IMG/VR virus record: IMGVR_UViG_3300046538_000194 | Span: 1 to 42,748 of that record | Reading direction: 5' to 3' (one strand) | DNA: 42,748 nt | Source of the DNA: a virus | Part shown: positions 26,431-35,119 of the stretch, piece after piece | How positions within the stretch are numbered: position 1 is the stretch's first letter | Layout: every line of letters begins with the position of its first letter | Position numbers and translations under genes: made by a program | Notes under the pieces: generated by a model | Told to the model about the DNA's origin: nothing | Database searches by the model: none | The model's input: only the letters and a program-made list of their open reading frames with translations

Positions 26431-28731
26431 TCAGTAGGCGAGGCGGGTGGTGGAGCCGAGGACGCTGTAGGCGCCGGAGTCCAGCACCCACACGGTGTCG
26501 GTCTGCGCGGCCGAGACGTGGAACGCAAGGACGTGCTGCCGATGCTTGATCGTCTCCGTGTAGCCCTCGACAGCCACGGTCGCGGTGCTGGCCGGCGCCT
26601 CGGTGGGCAGGCCGGTGATGGTGACGACGCTGGAGACGTCGGCGGCCAGCAGGGCCCGGTAGGCGGTCAGTCCCAGGCTGTAGGCCTCGACGGTGAAGTC
26701 CCTGATCTCTGGCGCCGGATCGGCATAGCGGGACACGGTCCAGTTGGCCGCGTCCAGCGTCTCGGTGTCCGTGGTCTTGAGCAGGTCAAGGGTCTTCTCG
26801 TAGGGGCCGTTCGCTGTGCGGCTGGTCTTGTTGACGACGCGCTGGGTGGCGCCGCCCGGCCTGCTGGCCGTGACGGTGTTGACCATCTTCTGATCGTCGT
26901 CGGACAGCTCGACGCTGCCGGGCTCCAGGTCTGCATAGTCGAGCGACAGCGACGGGGTGGGGTTGTAGCGCAGGGCCCGCGACTGGAAGATCAGGCCTGC
27001 CTGGTCGCGGGAGGCGATCAGGTGGCCGGACTCGCACAGCTCCACGTCCTGTAGGTGCTCCAGCAGGCTGCTACCCAGCTCGCCCTGGGAGGCGATCAGG
27101 GAGAAGGGGCTCCCCTGGGTGGTGACGGCGGTGATGCCGGCGTAGGAGGCCAAGCGGCTGATGCGGGCGCTGGTGGTCTCTCCCGCGCATCCTGTCGTCC
27201 CGGCCGTGTAGTGGGCCGTGTCCGCAGCCGGGTTGCTGCTGCCGCCGGGGATTGCGTACACGGCGACGTGGCTGATGCTGCCGGACCACAGGCGGGCCGA
27301 GGCGAAGCCGCCGACGGACAGGGTCCGCAGGGCACTGACGGTGGTGCTGAACACCGGGTAGGACGCGCCGTCGACCCACACGGTTTGCGAGGCGTGGTCG
27401 TACAGCAGGTGGTGGATGGCGCTGTTGGCCAGGTTGCCGGTGGCCACCGACGACGGCGACAGGCTGCCCGAGGTTGTCGACTCCACCTGCAGGGCGCCTG
27501 AGCCGTCCAGGGAGAAGACCAGCTGGTTGGTCTGGTCTGTGCTGGACAGGCCGAGGATCACCCGGCCGGTGGTGGCCGTTGAGAACCAGCACTCGACGTA
27601 CAGCAGGGCGTAGAAGCCAGCCGCGACGGTGGTGCCGCTCTCCACGGTGGAGCCCAGGTTGCCAGTCAGATACTTACCCGCGCTCGCGGACGCCGGGGTG
27701 AACAGGGGCGCGGCCTGTCCCGTGGCCGCGGGACCGGAGCCTCCAGCGAAGACGAGGGTTCCGCCGCTGCTGACCTGGGTGATGGTCAGGGCCGCGGCGG
27801 TGGTGCCGGACACGTCACCGGCGGTCAAGGAGTCGCCCAGCTCGGTCAGCGGGTAGTAGGCGACCGCGCCGTCGGCAAGGATTTCCTCCCCCAGCATCGG
27901 CAGGGTGTCGGTACGGCGGGCGACCCATTTGAAGGTGTCAGTGCAGGTGACGGTGACGGTGGAGTACAGGCCGTCCCAGGAGGTCGGCCACTCCCCGACG
28001 ACACCTACGAAGCGGCCAATCATCTGCACGTCGGCACTGAAGCTGCTGGCGGTGGCGCCTGCTTCGACCTGGACGGTGTCGAGCCACGCGAGCTGGCTGA
28101 CCGCCGGGGTGGTGCAGTAGAGCTGCAGGCGGTGGCTGGTCGAGGTGGCGGTGAACGTGTAGGTGATCTGCTGCCAGGCGCCGGTGAGAGTGGAGGCGCC
28201 GCCGGTGGCGAGGCCGGCCACGGCCAGCCGTACCGGGTTGGATCCGGCGTTCACCCACACCCAGGCGGACGCGGTGTAGGTGACGCCGACGTCCAGGCCG
28301 AAGACGGTGATCTCCGCGCCCGGCCCGGCGCTGGTGTCGGGCCAGTGCGCCTCGTAGCTGAAGGTGCCGTCCTGGGCGCGCAGGCTGGTGCGGGTCGAGT
28401 CGGCCGAGGGAGAGGTCCAGCCGGCGGCGTTCGTCTCAAAGCTGGGGTTGGTGACGTAGTTCTTTGCAGTGCTGAGCAGGCGCACCCGGATGGGGGTGTT
28501 GCGCTTGACGTTGGGGTAGTAGGGCGAGCTGGCCCGCCCCGGGGTGAAGCGGCCGTCGCTGTTGTCCAGCCGCACGGTGAGGGTCCCAGGCTGGGCCTGG
28601 GACAGTTCGTCGGAGGCGCCGCGACTGATCGACAGCCCGGTGGCCATGTCGACGTAGTTGGTGATGTCGGTCCAGGTGGAGGCGGTGGGCAGTGCCTGCC
28701 CGAATGCCGCCTCCACCACGACGCGTGTCAC
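26431..28731 (-). CDS. Large minor tail protein with LamG-like domain
   Basis: 766 residues. The N-terminus (WTDITNYVDMATGLSISRGASDELSQAQPGTLTVRLDNSDGRFTPG) matches the distal-tail/baseplate opening of actinophage minor tail proteins. Carbohydrate-binding-like beta sandwiches follow (NYVTNPSFETNAAGWTSPSADSTRTSL, about 90-215), then a LamG/concanavalin-like domain (FYALLYVECWFSTATTGRVILGLSS ... HHLLYDHASQTVWVDG, about 370-480), and a C-terminal baseplate-like region. Likely a tail-tip adhesin recognising wall glycopolymers. The GTG overlaps the tape-measure stop. Confidence 0.82.
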   Translation of the reverse strand: MTRVVVEAAFGQALPTASTWTDITNYVDMATGLSISRGASDELSQAQPGTLTVRLDNSDGRFTPGRASSPYYPNVKRNTPIRVRLLSTAKNYVTNPSFETNAAGWTSPSADSTRTSLRAQDGTFSYEAHWPDTSAGPGAEITVFGLDVGVTYTASAWVWVNAGSNPVRLAVAGLATGGASTLTGAWQQITYTFTATSTSHRLQLYCTTPAVSQLAWLDTVQVEAGATASSFSADVQMIGRFVGVVGEWPTSWDGLYSTVTVTCTDTFKWVARRTDTLPMLGEEILADGAVAYYPLTELGDSLTAGDVSGTTAAALTITQVSSGGTLVFAGGSGPAATGQAAPLFTPASASAGKYLTGNLGSTVESGTTVAAGFYALLYVECWFSTATTGRVILGLSSTDQTNQLVFSLDGSGALQVESTTSGSLSPSSVATGNLANSAIHHLLYDHASQTVWVDGASYPVFSTTVSALRTLSVGGFASARLWSGSISHVAVYAIPGGSSNPAADTAHYTAGTTGCAGETTSARISRLASYAGITAVTTQGSPFSLIASQGELGSSLLEHLQDVELCESGHLIASRDQAGLIFQSRALRYNPTPSLSLDYADLEPGSVELSDDDQKMVNTVTASRPGGATQRVVNKTSRTANGPYEKTLDLLKTTDTETLDAANWTVSRYADPAPEIRDFTVEAYSLGLTAYRALLAADVSSVVTITGLPTEAPASTATVAVEGYTETIKHRQHVLAFHVSAAQTDTVWVLDSGAYSVLGSTTRLAY

Positions 28732-31700
28732 AGAGCGCCCCCCAGTCCGAGGTTGATGTCGCCGAGCTGCCGCTTGAGGCCGAGCAGCACCTTGCGGATC
28801 TCCCGCGCGGTAGCCACGGGGTCGATGGACCCGTGGACGTGGATCTCCACCGGAGCCGGTGCGGCGGTCCTGGCGGCCAGGGTGCGACCGGCGGTCACCT
28901 GCGGCTGGGCGAATTCCGGCGAAACGCTGGACACGGCGCCTGCGACCTTGCCGACCGCGGCGTGGAGCTGTGGCAGCCTGGACAGCAGACCACCGATCAG
29001 CCCGTCGGTGGAGAAGCGTCCGATCGGTGCCATGACCCGACTCGGCGACTTGATGCCGAGCGCCTTCTTGATCGCCTTCTCCATGCCCTTGGCGATCGTT
29101 ACCATCTGGGCTTCGATGGCCTTCTGCTGGCTGGCCAAGCCAGTCAAGAAGCCCTTCCCAGCGTTGGCCCCAGCGTCGTACAGGGCGTCCGCGCCGTACA
29201 TGCCGATGTTCGTCGACGTCTTGTCGACCGTCGCCTGGATGGCGTTGATCTGCGCGAACGTCGACTTGTCCGCGCCGGCCAGAGCGCTGGCATAGGACAG
29301 CCCCTGCTCCGGCCCCATCTGCAGCACCTGCTGCAGGAGCGACTTGTTGAGCCCCCGCTTGGCCAGCGTCTGCACGTAGCTCGCGAACTGCCGGATGCGA
29401 GCCAGCTTGGCCTGCAGCTGAGCCTTCAGGTCGCCGCTGCTGCTGACCTCACCCAGGCTGGACAGCGACGCGGACTGCCGCACGGTATCGCCGAAGGACG
29501 CCGCAGCCTCCTTGGCCTGCGTGATCTTCGCCGCGATGGCGTCGCGCTGGGAGGTGAGGCCGGTCAGCCTCTTGTTGTCGGACGCCAGTCTTGCCGCCAG
29601 CGCGGCGTTCGCCTTGGCCGCGGCCTTGGCGGTGCCCATCTCCCTGAGGATCGCCGACCGGTCCTTGCCCAGGTCCCGCAACTTCTTGTTCTCCGCCGCG
29701 ATCTCATCGGAGATGCGGCCGCGAGCGCTCTTGGACTTGGCGTGCTTCTTCTCCTCCCTGAGCTGAGAGATCCGCCCCAGTGTGGACTTGCGCTGCTTGG
29801 CCAGGGACTCCAGCTTGCTGGTGTCCTTGTTCACGACGGACTGCAGCTGCTTGCCCTGGTCGGTGATCAGGCCGAGGGAGGTCTTGTAGGCGGTCTGGAT
29901 GCTGGAGGCGTCACCGGTGGACAGGGCCTTGGACATGCGGCCGTGCACCCAGGAGCTGATGTCGCGGGTGGTCTTGGCCAGCGACGACCGCAGCTCGGGC
30001 GTGGTGGCGGTGATGCCCTTGATGAGGCCGCGGATCAGCAGGCGTCCGGCCGGGGTCAGCAGTGTGGCGTCGCGCTTCGGCGGGCCCTTCCAGGAGGTGA
30101 GCTGGTCGGTCAGGTTGCCGAGGGTCGACTTCACCGAGTCGAATTGGGAGACGATGCCGTCGATGAAGCCGCCGATCAGCTGAGACCCGGCAGAGAACAG
30201 CTTGCCGCCGAGCGCCCCGAGCGCGGACACGGCCTTGCCGGGCAACTGGCTGATCCACGTGATGGCGGTGCTGATCCCCTCGTTGATCTTGCCCTGAAGC
30301 TGCGAGGCCGCTTCGTAAGCCCGGAGCCCGACCTTGGCTCCGAACTGCCCGAGGGCAGTGAAGACCTGGGCGGGCAGGCGCACGAAGACGTCGACGATGT
30401 AGCCCGCGACGCCCTTGACGGTCACCTTGGCGTTGGAGAGCGCGCCGGAGAAGTTGCCGGACAGAAGGTCGCTGATCGTCGTCAGCGCTGGCACGACGAT
30501 CGTCTGGATCTGCTTGGCCAGCTCCCCGGCGAGGATGCCCGCCAGCTGCCCGATCAGGCCGATCAGCGGCGTCAGGAGCGGCGTCAGCTGCGTCAGCACC
30601 TGGCCGGCCAGCGTCGCGAACTGGTCCAAGACCGGGCCGAGGGCGACGGCGACCTGCCCGAGCGCGGTGCCGATCGTGGTGAAGGCCGGCTGGAGCGCGG
30701 TCAGCAGCTGCACGGCGATCCCGCCGAGGGTCGTCGTCAGCGTCCCTGCAATCGTGACCAGCGGCCCGATCAGGGAGGGCAGCTGAGCCAGCACCGGGGA
30801 CAGCAGCGACAGCAGGGCGGTACCGACCTGGACGACGATCTGCCCCAGCTGCGTCAGCACCGGCGCCAGCGCCGTGCCCACCTGGGAGATGATCGTGGCG
30901 AGGGGCGGGACGAGCATCACCAAGATCTGGCTCAGCACGCCCAGCACAGGCGTCAGGGCGCCCGCCAGGGCGGAGACCAGGACGCCGACCACCGGGGCGA
31001 TCTGCGCCAAGCCCAGCGCGACCGCGGCGACGACCGGCTGCAGGGCTCCGCCCAGGGTGCCGACCAGGCCGGTCAACACAGGGGTGAGCGTGGCGACCAG
31101 GGACTGGATGGGTCCGGACAGGGTCGTCACCAGCGTGGACAGCAGCGGCATCACCGCGCGCAGGGCAGCGCCGAGGACGCTGTTCACCAGCTTGCCGATG
31201 GAGGCCAGGGTGGTGAACAGCTCAGTGAACGTCTGCTGTGCCGCCGGGGTGGCGGTGATCTTCGCTGCGGTGGCGGCGATGCTGGAGAGGATCGGAATGA
31301 ACCCGGACCCTGCGGCGGCTGCCGGTCCGAAGATGTTGCCGACGGTTTTACCGATGTTGACCAGGGCGCCGAACAGCTGCTTCACCTGGCTGACGGCGCC
31401 CTCGATCGTCGACTTCAGGCTGCCGGACTTGAATGCCGCGGTGAGCTTCCCAGAGACGGTGTCGGCGACCGAGCCGATGCCCTGGGTCAGCTTGGCGAAG
31501 GAGGGCTCGGCGGCGGATCCGATTTGCACCAGCCCGGTGATCAGCTGCCCCGGGATCCGCGCGAGGTCGGCCAGGTCGTCGCCCACGCCGGACAGCACCG
31601 ATCGCAGGGTGCCGGTCTTGCCCAACTGGGTGACGGCGCCGGCGGCGTTGCGGGCCATGAGGTTCAGGCTCGCGGCGGTCGTACCCAGGCCCTCTCGCAG

Positions 31701-32288
31701 TGCAGGCAGGGTCGCGCTGGCGACCTGCTTGATGGACCTGTCCAGGCCGTAGAACAGGCCGTCCTGCACCGACTTCTTGAGGCCGTCCAGCTCGGGCTTG
31801 ATGCCGTGCAGGGCCAGGACGAACGCGCGGGCGCGGGGGCTGAGCTGGTCGAGGGCCTTTTCCAGATCCTTGGCCTTGGTGCCGGGGGTGAACGCCGCCG
31901 TGATCGCGTCCCCAACTCCCGTCATGCCGATCTTCAGGACCGCTGCGGCGGACCCTGCGGCGATCAGCCCGGTGGCTGCCACCCCTGCGGCGGGCAGGAG
32001 GTTCGCCAGGGAGCTGGCCAGGGAGGCGACCTGCGGCAGCTCGGCCGCGGCGCCCAGCATCTTCAGGCTGCGCACGCCCGGGGTGACCGCGCCGCCGATG
32101 CGGCCGAGTGCGCCGCGCAGCCCCGTAGCGGACCGGTCCCCCGAGGTGGACATGCGCCGCAGGGCCGCGTCGGACTCGGCCGCGTCGATGACGATGCGGC
32201 GCCGCATGCGGTCCGCCGAGTCTCCGGCGCGGTCCAGGACGATGGACAGCCGGTCCCGGCCGATCAGCTCGAACGCCAGCGTGGTCAT
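28728..32288 (-). CDS. Tape measure protein
   Basis: 1186 residues from ATG 32288, which overlaps the tail chaperone frameshift stop (ATGA). Long helical protein with Ala/Leu-rich hydrophobic runs (about 60-145 and 380-620, repeated 'LTPVL.GL...L...LAP' patterns), a coiled-coil section (about 800-960) and a C-terminal region. Position after the G/GT chaperone genes and before the distal tail gene is diagnostic. Length implies a siphovirus tail of roughly 180 nm by the usual 1.5 angstrom per residue rule. Confidence 0.95.
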   Translation of the reverse strand: MTTLAFELIGRDRLSIVLDRAGDSADRMRRRIVIDAAESDAALRRMSTSGDRSATGLRGALGRIGGAVTPGVRSLKMLGAAAELPQVASLASSLANLLPAAGVAATGLIAAGSAAAVLKIGMTGVGDAITAAFTPGTKAKDLEKALDQLSPRARAFVLALHGIKPELDGLKKSVQDGLFYGLDRSIKQVASATLPALREGLGTTAASLNLMARNAAGAVTQLGKTGTLRSVLSGVGDDLADLARIPGQLITGLVQIGSAAEPSFAKLTQGIGSVADTVSGKLTAAFKSGSLKSTIEGAVSQVKQLFGALVNIGKTVGNIFGPAAAAGSGFIPILSSIAATAAKITATPAAQQTFTELFTTLASIGKLVNSVLGAALRAVMPLLSTLVTTLSGPIQSLVATLTPVLTGLVGTLGGALQPVVAAVALGLAQIAPVVGVLVSALAGALTPVLGVLSQILVMLVPPLATIISQVGTALAPVLTQLGQIVVQVGTALLSLLSPVLAQLPSLIGPLVTIAGTLTTTLGGIAVQLLTALQPAFTTIGTALGQVAVALGPVLDQFATLAGQVLTQLTPLLTPLIGLIGQLAGILAGELAKQIQTIVVPALTTISDLLSGNFSGALSNAKVTVKGVAGYIVDVFVRLPAQVFTALGQFGAKVGLRAYEAASQLQGKINEGISTAITWISQLPGKAVSALGALGGKLFSAGSQLIGGFIDGIVSQFDSVKSTLGNLTDQLTSWKGPPKRDATLLTPAGRLLIRGLIKGITATTPELRSSLAKTTRDISSWVHGRMSKALSTGDASSIQTAYKTSLGLITDQGKQLQSVVNKDTSKLESLAKQRKSTLGRISQLREEKKHAKSKSARGRISDEIAAENKKLRDLGKDRSAILREMGTAKAAAKANAALAARLASDNKRLTGLTSQRDAIAAKITQAKEAAASFGDTVRQSASLSSLGEVSSSGDLKAQLQAKLARIRQFASYVQTLAKRGLNKSLLQQVLQMGPEQGLSYASALAGADKSTFAQINAIQATVDKTSTNIGMYGADALYDAGANAGKGFLTGLASQQKAIEAQMVTIAKGMEKAIKKALGIKSPSRVMAPIGRFSTDGLIGGLLSRLPQLHAAVGKVAGAVSSVSPEFAQPQVTAGRTLAARTAAPAPVEIHVHGSIDPVATAREIRKVLLGLKRQLGDINLGLGGAL

Positions 32289-32853
32289 CCCTCCACCCCC
32301 TTCTCCAGCTCGGCCTGGTAGGCGTCGATCCAAGCGATGGCCGACTCCAGCTCGTCAGCGGTGAGCCGGCCGATCTCCCAGGGACGGATGTGCAGCAGGT
32401 GCGCCAGCAGCCAGCGGTAGGTCAGCCGCTGGTGGGTGAGGCTGCGGCGTCCGAGGCTTTTGGGACCGTGTCCGGGTCGGGCTCTCCGGCATCCTCGGAC
32501 GCCGGGTCGGCCAGAGCCTCCAGCAGCTGTTCACGCTGGGCATCGGTCAGGTCGGGGTTGGACTCGGCCTCCTCGCGCAGGAGGGCCCGCTCCTCGGCGT
32601 CGAAGTCGATGTCCAGCTCGTCCTCCGGCGGGTCGAACTGCCCATACCGCAGGGTGGGCGCCTCGCGCTTGGCAAGGACCCAGCCCACGGCCCGCAGGGC
32701 CCGGGCGGACCCCTTGGACAGCTGGTCCTTGACCTGGGCGTATGTCAGGTCGGTGGCGCGCTCTACGGCCTCAGCCTCGGAGGACAGGATGCGGACCTTC
32801 TTCAGGTCCCAGGCGCGGGCTTCGCCGTCCTGCGGGCTGTACGTGATGATCAC
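32285..32853 (-). CDS. Tail assembly chaperone frameshift product, gpGT-like (-1 frameshift)
   Basis: A -1 shift on CCCAAAA (32464 to 32458, read GTC CCA AAA in frame) continues 57 codons in the new frame to TGA 32287-32285. The extension contains 'LTYRWLLAHLLHIRPWEIGRLTADELESAIAWIDAYQAELEKG' (split here as helix-forming sequence), typical of the T part of lambda-like GT proteins. Its stop overlaps the tape-measure start (ATGA), confirming the frame. No obvious downstream structure was evaluated. Confidence 0.88.
32422..32853 (-). CDS. Tail assembly chaperone, gpG-like
   Basis: 143 residues from GTG 32853 (AGGAA 8 nt upstream): 'VIITYSPQDGEARAWDLKKVRILSSEAEAVERATDLTYAQVKDQLSKG...' with an acidic helical C-terminal half. 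Position immediately before the tape measure, together with the slippery site in its 3' end, identifies it as the short chaperone. Confidence 0.85.
   Translation of the reverse strand: MIITYSPQDGEARAWDLKKVRILSSEAEAVERATDLTYAQVKDQLSKGSARALRAVGWVLAKREAPTLRYGQFDPPEDELDIDFDAEERALLREEAESNPDLTDAQREQLLEALADPASEDAGEPDPDTVPKASDAAASPTSG
32458..32464 (-). promoter_or_regulatory. -1 ribosomal slippery site
   Basis: C CCA AAA (X XXY YYZ pattern) at the end of the chaperone gene, 34 nt before its stop codon. Confidence 0.88.
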
Positions 32854-32876
32854 TTCTCGGTTCCTTCCGGAAGGCG

Positions 32877-33386
32877 TCAGATGCGCCGGGCGATGTCGTC
32901 CAGGACGCGCCGGATCTGGGCTTGCATGCGGGGGGTGTGGCGGCGCACGGTCGGCGTCCACCACGGTCGGGAGTACTGGGCGACCCACGGCCGATGGCCG
33001 AAGGTCGGGTGCCGCCACCTGCCGGAGTCGAGGTGACCGGGCAGGGTGCGCTGGGAAGGCGGAAGCTGCTGGCGGTCCACACGGATGCGGACGCCGCCAA
33101 AGCGGCCGGTGGCCCGGACTTGCATGGTGATGGCGCGGGCGATGGACTCCCGCAGCCCTACTGGGTTGTCGCTCGCCTGGTGCCGTGCCCGCTGCCGGCC
33201 GCCGCCGCCCCGCGCTCCCGTGACGGGGGTGGTGCGCACGGCCTGGCGGAGGTCGTTGACCAGGGGTCGGGCGGCGGACCGCAGGCGGGAGTCGAGCTGC
33301 CTGCGCAGGTCGCCTCGCCCGGCGTCTTTGAGGCGCCGGGCGAGGGCGGCGAGCTCGGCCTGCCCGACCATCTGCAGGCTCACCAT
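32877..33386 (-). CDS. HK97 gp10-like head-tail connector / tail component
   Basis: 169 residues: 'VGQAELAALARRLKDAGRGDLRRQLDSRLRSAARPLVNDLRQAVRTTPV' resembles the N-terminus of HK97-gp10-type connector proteins, followed by 'GLRESIARAITMQVRATGRFGGVRIRVD' and a basic C-terminal region. It is displaced to between the major tail protein and the chaperones. ATG 33386 has no clear SD; ATG 33371 is possible. Confidence 0.65.
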   Translation of the reverse strand: MVSLQMVGQAELAALARRLKDAGRGDLRRQLDSRLRSAARPLVNDLRQAVRTTPVTGARGGGGRQRARHQASDNPVGLRESIARAITMQVRATGRFGGVRIRVDRQQLPPSQRTLPGHLDSGRWRHPTFGHRPWVAQYSRPWWTPTVRRHTPRMQAQIRRVLDDIARRI

Positions 33387-33393
33387 GGTGGGC

Positions 33394-34383
33394 TCACAGG
33401 GTCTGGTCGGTGGACATGTACTCGATCTTCGGCTGGTTGGTGCCGTCGAAGAGGCTGGTGAAGCTGAACGTGGTGCGGATGATCTCGTTGCCGTCGATCG
33501 TCGGGGGCTCGTCATCGATGAAGATCGCGGGCAGCGTGATGCGGAAGGTGTAGTTGTAGGTGCTGGCGATGATCGGCCCGAGGAACTCCAGCACGAAGCT
33601 GGTGGCGGTGTCGTCGCGGAACATGTCGGCGAGCGTGGTGGCGGTGAAGTCGGCTTCGATGCTGCCGGTGATCTTCACCTTGTCGTTGGTGATCGGCTCC
33701 TTCTTCAGGCCCGACTGGCCGGCGTAGAACCGGTCCACGGCCATCGGCCGCTCGATCTTCACGCTGACCTTGCGGATGCCGTCCAGCGCGGTCTCCGTGC
33801 CGAACGTGCCGGTCTTCACCGCCATCTGCCCGAAGTGGAACGGGGCCAGCCCGGTCGGGTAGGACGGCGCGGCGAGGACCGGTGTCTCATCCACGGTCTT
33901 GCCGTCGATCTCCCAGGACGACGTCAGCATGGCGCCGGCCTCGCAGGAGAACTCGCAGGAGGTCACCTTGCAGCCGATCGCGCTGTACTTCGACACCGTG
34001 CCCGAGGTCTGCGGCACGCCCTTCTGGATGGTCAGGGACTTGCCTGCCGTGTCCGCCAGGGTGTGCGTCTGCAGGTAGGCGGTGGAGGTGGCCTGCTGCA
34101 CCGGGGTCACGTTGGTGCCCATCAGGGCCTGCAGCAGGATGCCCATCTTGGAGTTGGTGACCTCCTGCTCCCAGCCGCCGGTGGCCTCCTTCTGGGTGAC
34201 CACGCGGCGGGAGCCGACGTCCAGCAGCCGCCCGGAGGCGATGCCGCTGGACTGCGCGGTGGTCTTCTTGAGCTTGATGCTCTCCTTGGAGAACTCAGGG
34301 AAGATCGTCGGCGCGACGAACGTCCCGTAGGTCGACTCCGCGGCGATGCCCAGCTGGCCGCCGATACCGGCTCCGATGGCCAT
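33394..34383 (-). CDS. Major tail tube protein
   Basis: 329 residues, beta-rich: 'GIAAESTYGTFVAPTIFPEFSKESIKLKKTTAQSSGIASGR' is a common start of actinophage major tail proteins, with 'GSIEADFTATTLADMFRDD' and 'IFIDDEPPTIDGNEIIRTTFSFTSLFDG' near the end. ATG 34383 shares its A with the previous stop. Position before the chaperone and tape-measure genes is canonical. Confidence 0.88.
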   Translation of the reverse strand: MAIGAGIGGQLGIAAESTYGTFVAPTIFPEFSKESIKLKKTTAQSSGIASGRLLDVGSRRVVTQKEATGGWEQEVTNSKMGILLQALMGTNVTPVQQATSTAYLQTHTLADTAGKSLTIQKGVPQTSGTVSKYSAIGCKVTSCEFSCEAGAMLTSSWEIDGKTVDETPVLAAPSYPTGLAPFHFGQMAVKTGTFGTETALDGIRKVSVKIERPMAVDRFYAGQSGLKKEPITNDKVKITGSIEADFTATTLADMFRDDTATSFVLEFLGPIIASTYNYTFRITLPAIFIDDEPPTIDGNEIIRTTFSFTSLFDGTNQPKIEYMSTDQTL

Positions 34384-34589
34384 CACTCACCGTCCTTCTC
34401 GGCGCGCGGCGCCGGGCGCTTGGAGGCCTTGGCCTCGGTGGTGGACTCCACCAGCTCCCATACGGCGGGCTGGCAGGTGTAGGACTCGACGTGCTCGTCC
34501 GGGATCGTGACGACCTCGTCCGGCTGGACGATCCGGTCGATCCACGGCACGAGCCGCTCCTCAGGCGCGAGCAGGCGCACCTTGGCCAT
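34383..34589 (-). CDS. Small tail-region protein
   Basis: 68 residues with AGGAGG 5 nt before ATG 34589: 'MAKVRLLAPEERLVPWIDRIVQPDEVVTIPDEHVESYTCQPAVWELVESTTEA', a short beta protein with a charged tail. Similar small proteins precede major tail genes in actinophages. Function unknown. Confidence 0.65.
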   Translation of the reverse strand: MAKVRLLAPEERLVPWIDRIVQPDEVVTIPDEHVESYTCQPAVWELVESTTEAKASKRPAPRAEKDGE

Positions 34590-34609
34590 GGGGCCCTCCT
34601 GGGCATGCG

Positions 34610-34633
34610 AAAGGGCCCGCGCGCGGGCCGGTC
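34610..34633 (-). other. GC palindrome between connector and tail genes
   Basis: A self-complementary run of GGGCCCG/CGGGCC type between the tail terminator gene and the small tail-region gene; possible transcript-trimming or attenuation hairpin. Confidence 0.35.
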
Positions 34634-34648
34634 GGGGGTTGTGCGGGG

Positions 34649-35119
34649 TCAGATGCGGGCGCGGCAGGTGACGGTGAAGTCCACGCCGGCCAGGGCCCCG
34701 TCCGCGGACTGGACCTGCCGCAGGTCGCCGGCTGTCAGGTGGGACCACAGCACTGCGCCGCCCAGCGAGGCGGCGTCCGGATTGGCCTCCGTCCCGCGGA
34801 GCACCTGCTCGACGACCGCCACCAGGCCGAACACCCGGTCGCGGCGAGCCTTCATGTCGGTGTCGCCGGAGCGGGACTCGACGTAGCAGCCGATCTCGAA
34901 GCTCTCATCCCGGATCCGGGTGGAGGCGCCGGCGAAGTCCTGGGTCAGCTGGACGCCGACCATGTTCTCCGGCTGCCAGCCGACGAAGAGCTGATCCAGC
35001 TTGGTCAGGTCGGTGGTAGGCGGCCCATCGACGATCGCCACGCCGTCCAGTTCGGGTGCGGCTTCCAGCACGGCGAGCAGCGCGTCGATGGCGGCAGGGA
35101 CGCGGGAGGTCGTAGCCAT
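34649..35119 (-). CDS. Tail terminator / tail completion protein
   Basis: 156 residues: 'PAAIDALLAVLEAAPELDGVAIVDGPPTTDLTKLDQLFVGWQPE', 'RIRDESFEIGCYVESRSGDTDMKARRDRVFGLVAVVEQVL', 'LWSHLTAGDLRQVQSADGALAGVDFTVTCRARI'. This is the common actinophage tail terminator layout (helix, strands ending in a final 'VTC.ARI' strand). The ATG overlaps the connector stop (TGATG). Confidence 0.75.
   Translation of the reverse strand: MATTSRVPAAIDALLAVLEAAPELDGVAIVDGPPTTDLTKLDQLFVGWQPENMVGVQLTQDFAGASTRIRDESFEIGCYVESRSGDTDMKARRDRVFGLVAVVEQVLRGTEANPDAASLGGAVLWSHLTAGDLRQVQSADGALAGVDFTVTCRARI

Noticed and set aside
28692-32321. A plus-strand reading frame of over 1200 codons opposite the tape measure gene
   Set aside because: It is the exact antisense of a convincing tape measure protein. 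Its sequence is a low-complexity Gly/Gln/Arg/Asp mix caused by high third-position GC.
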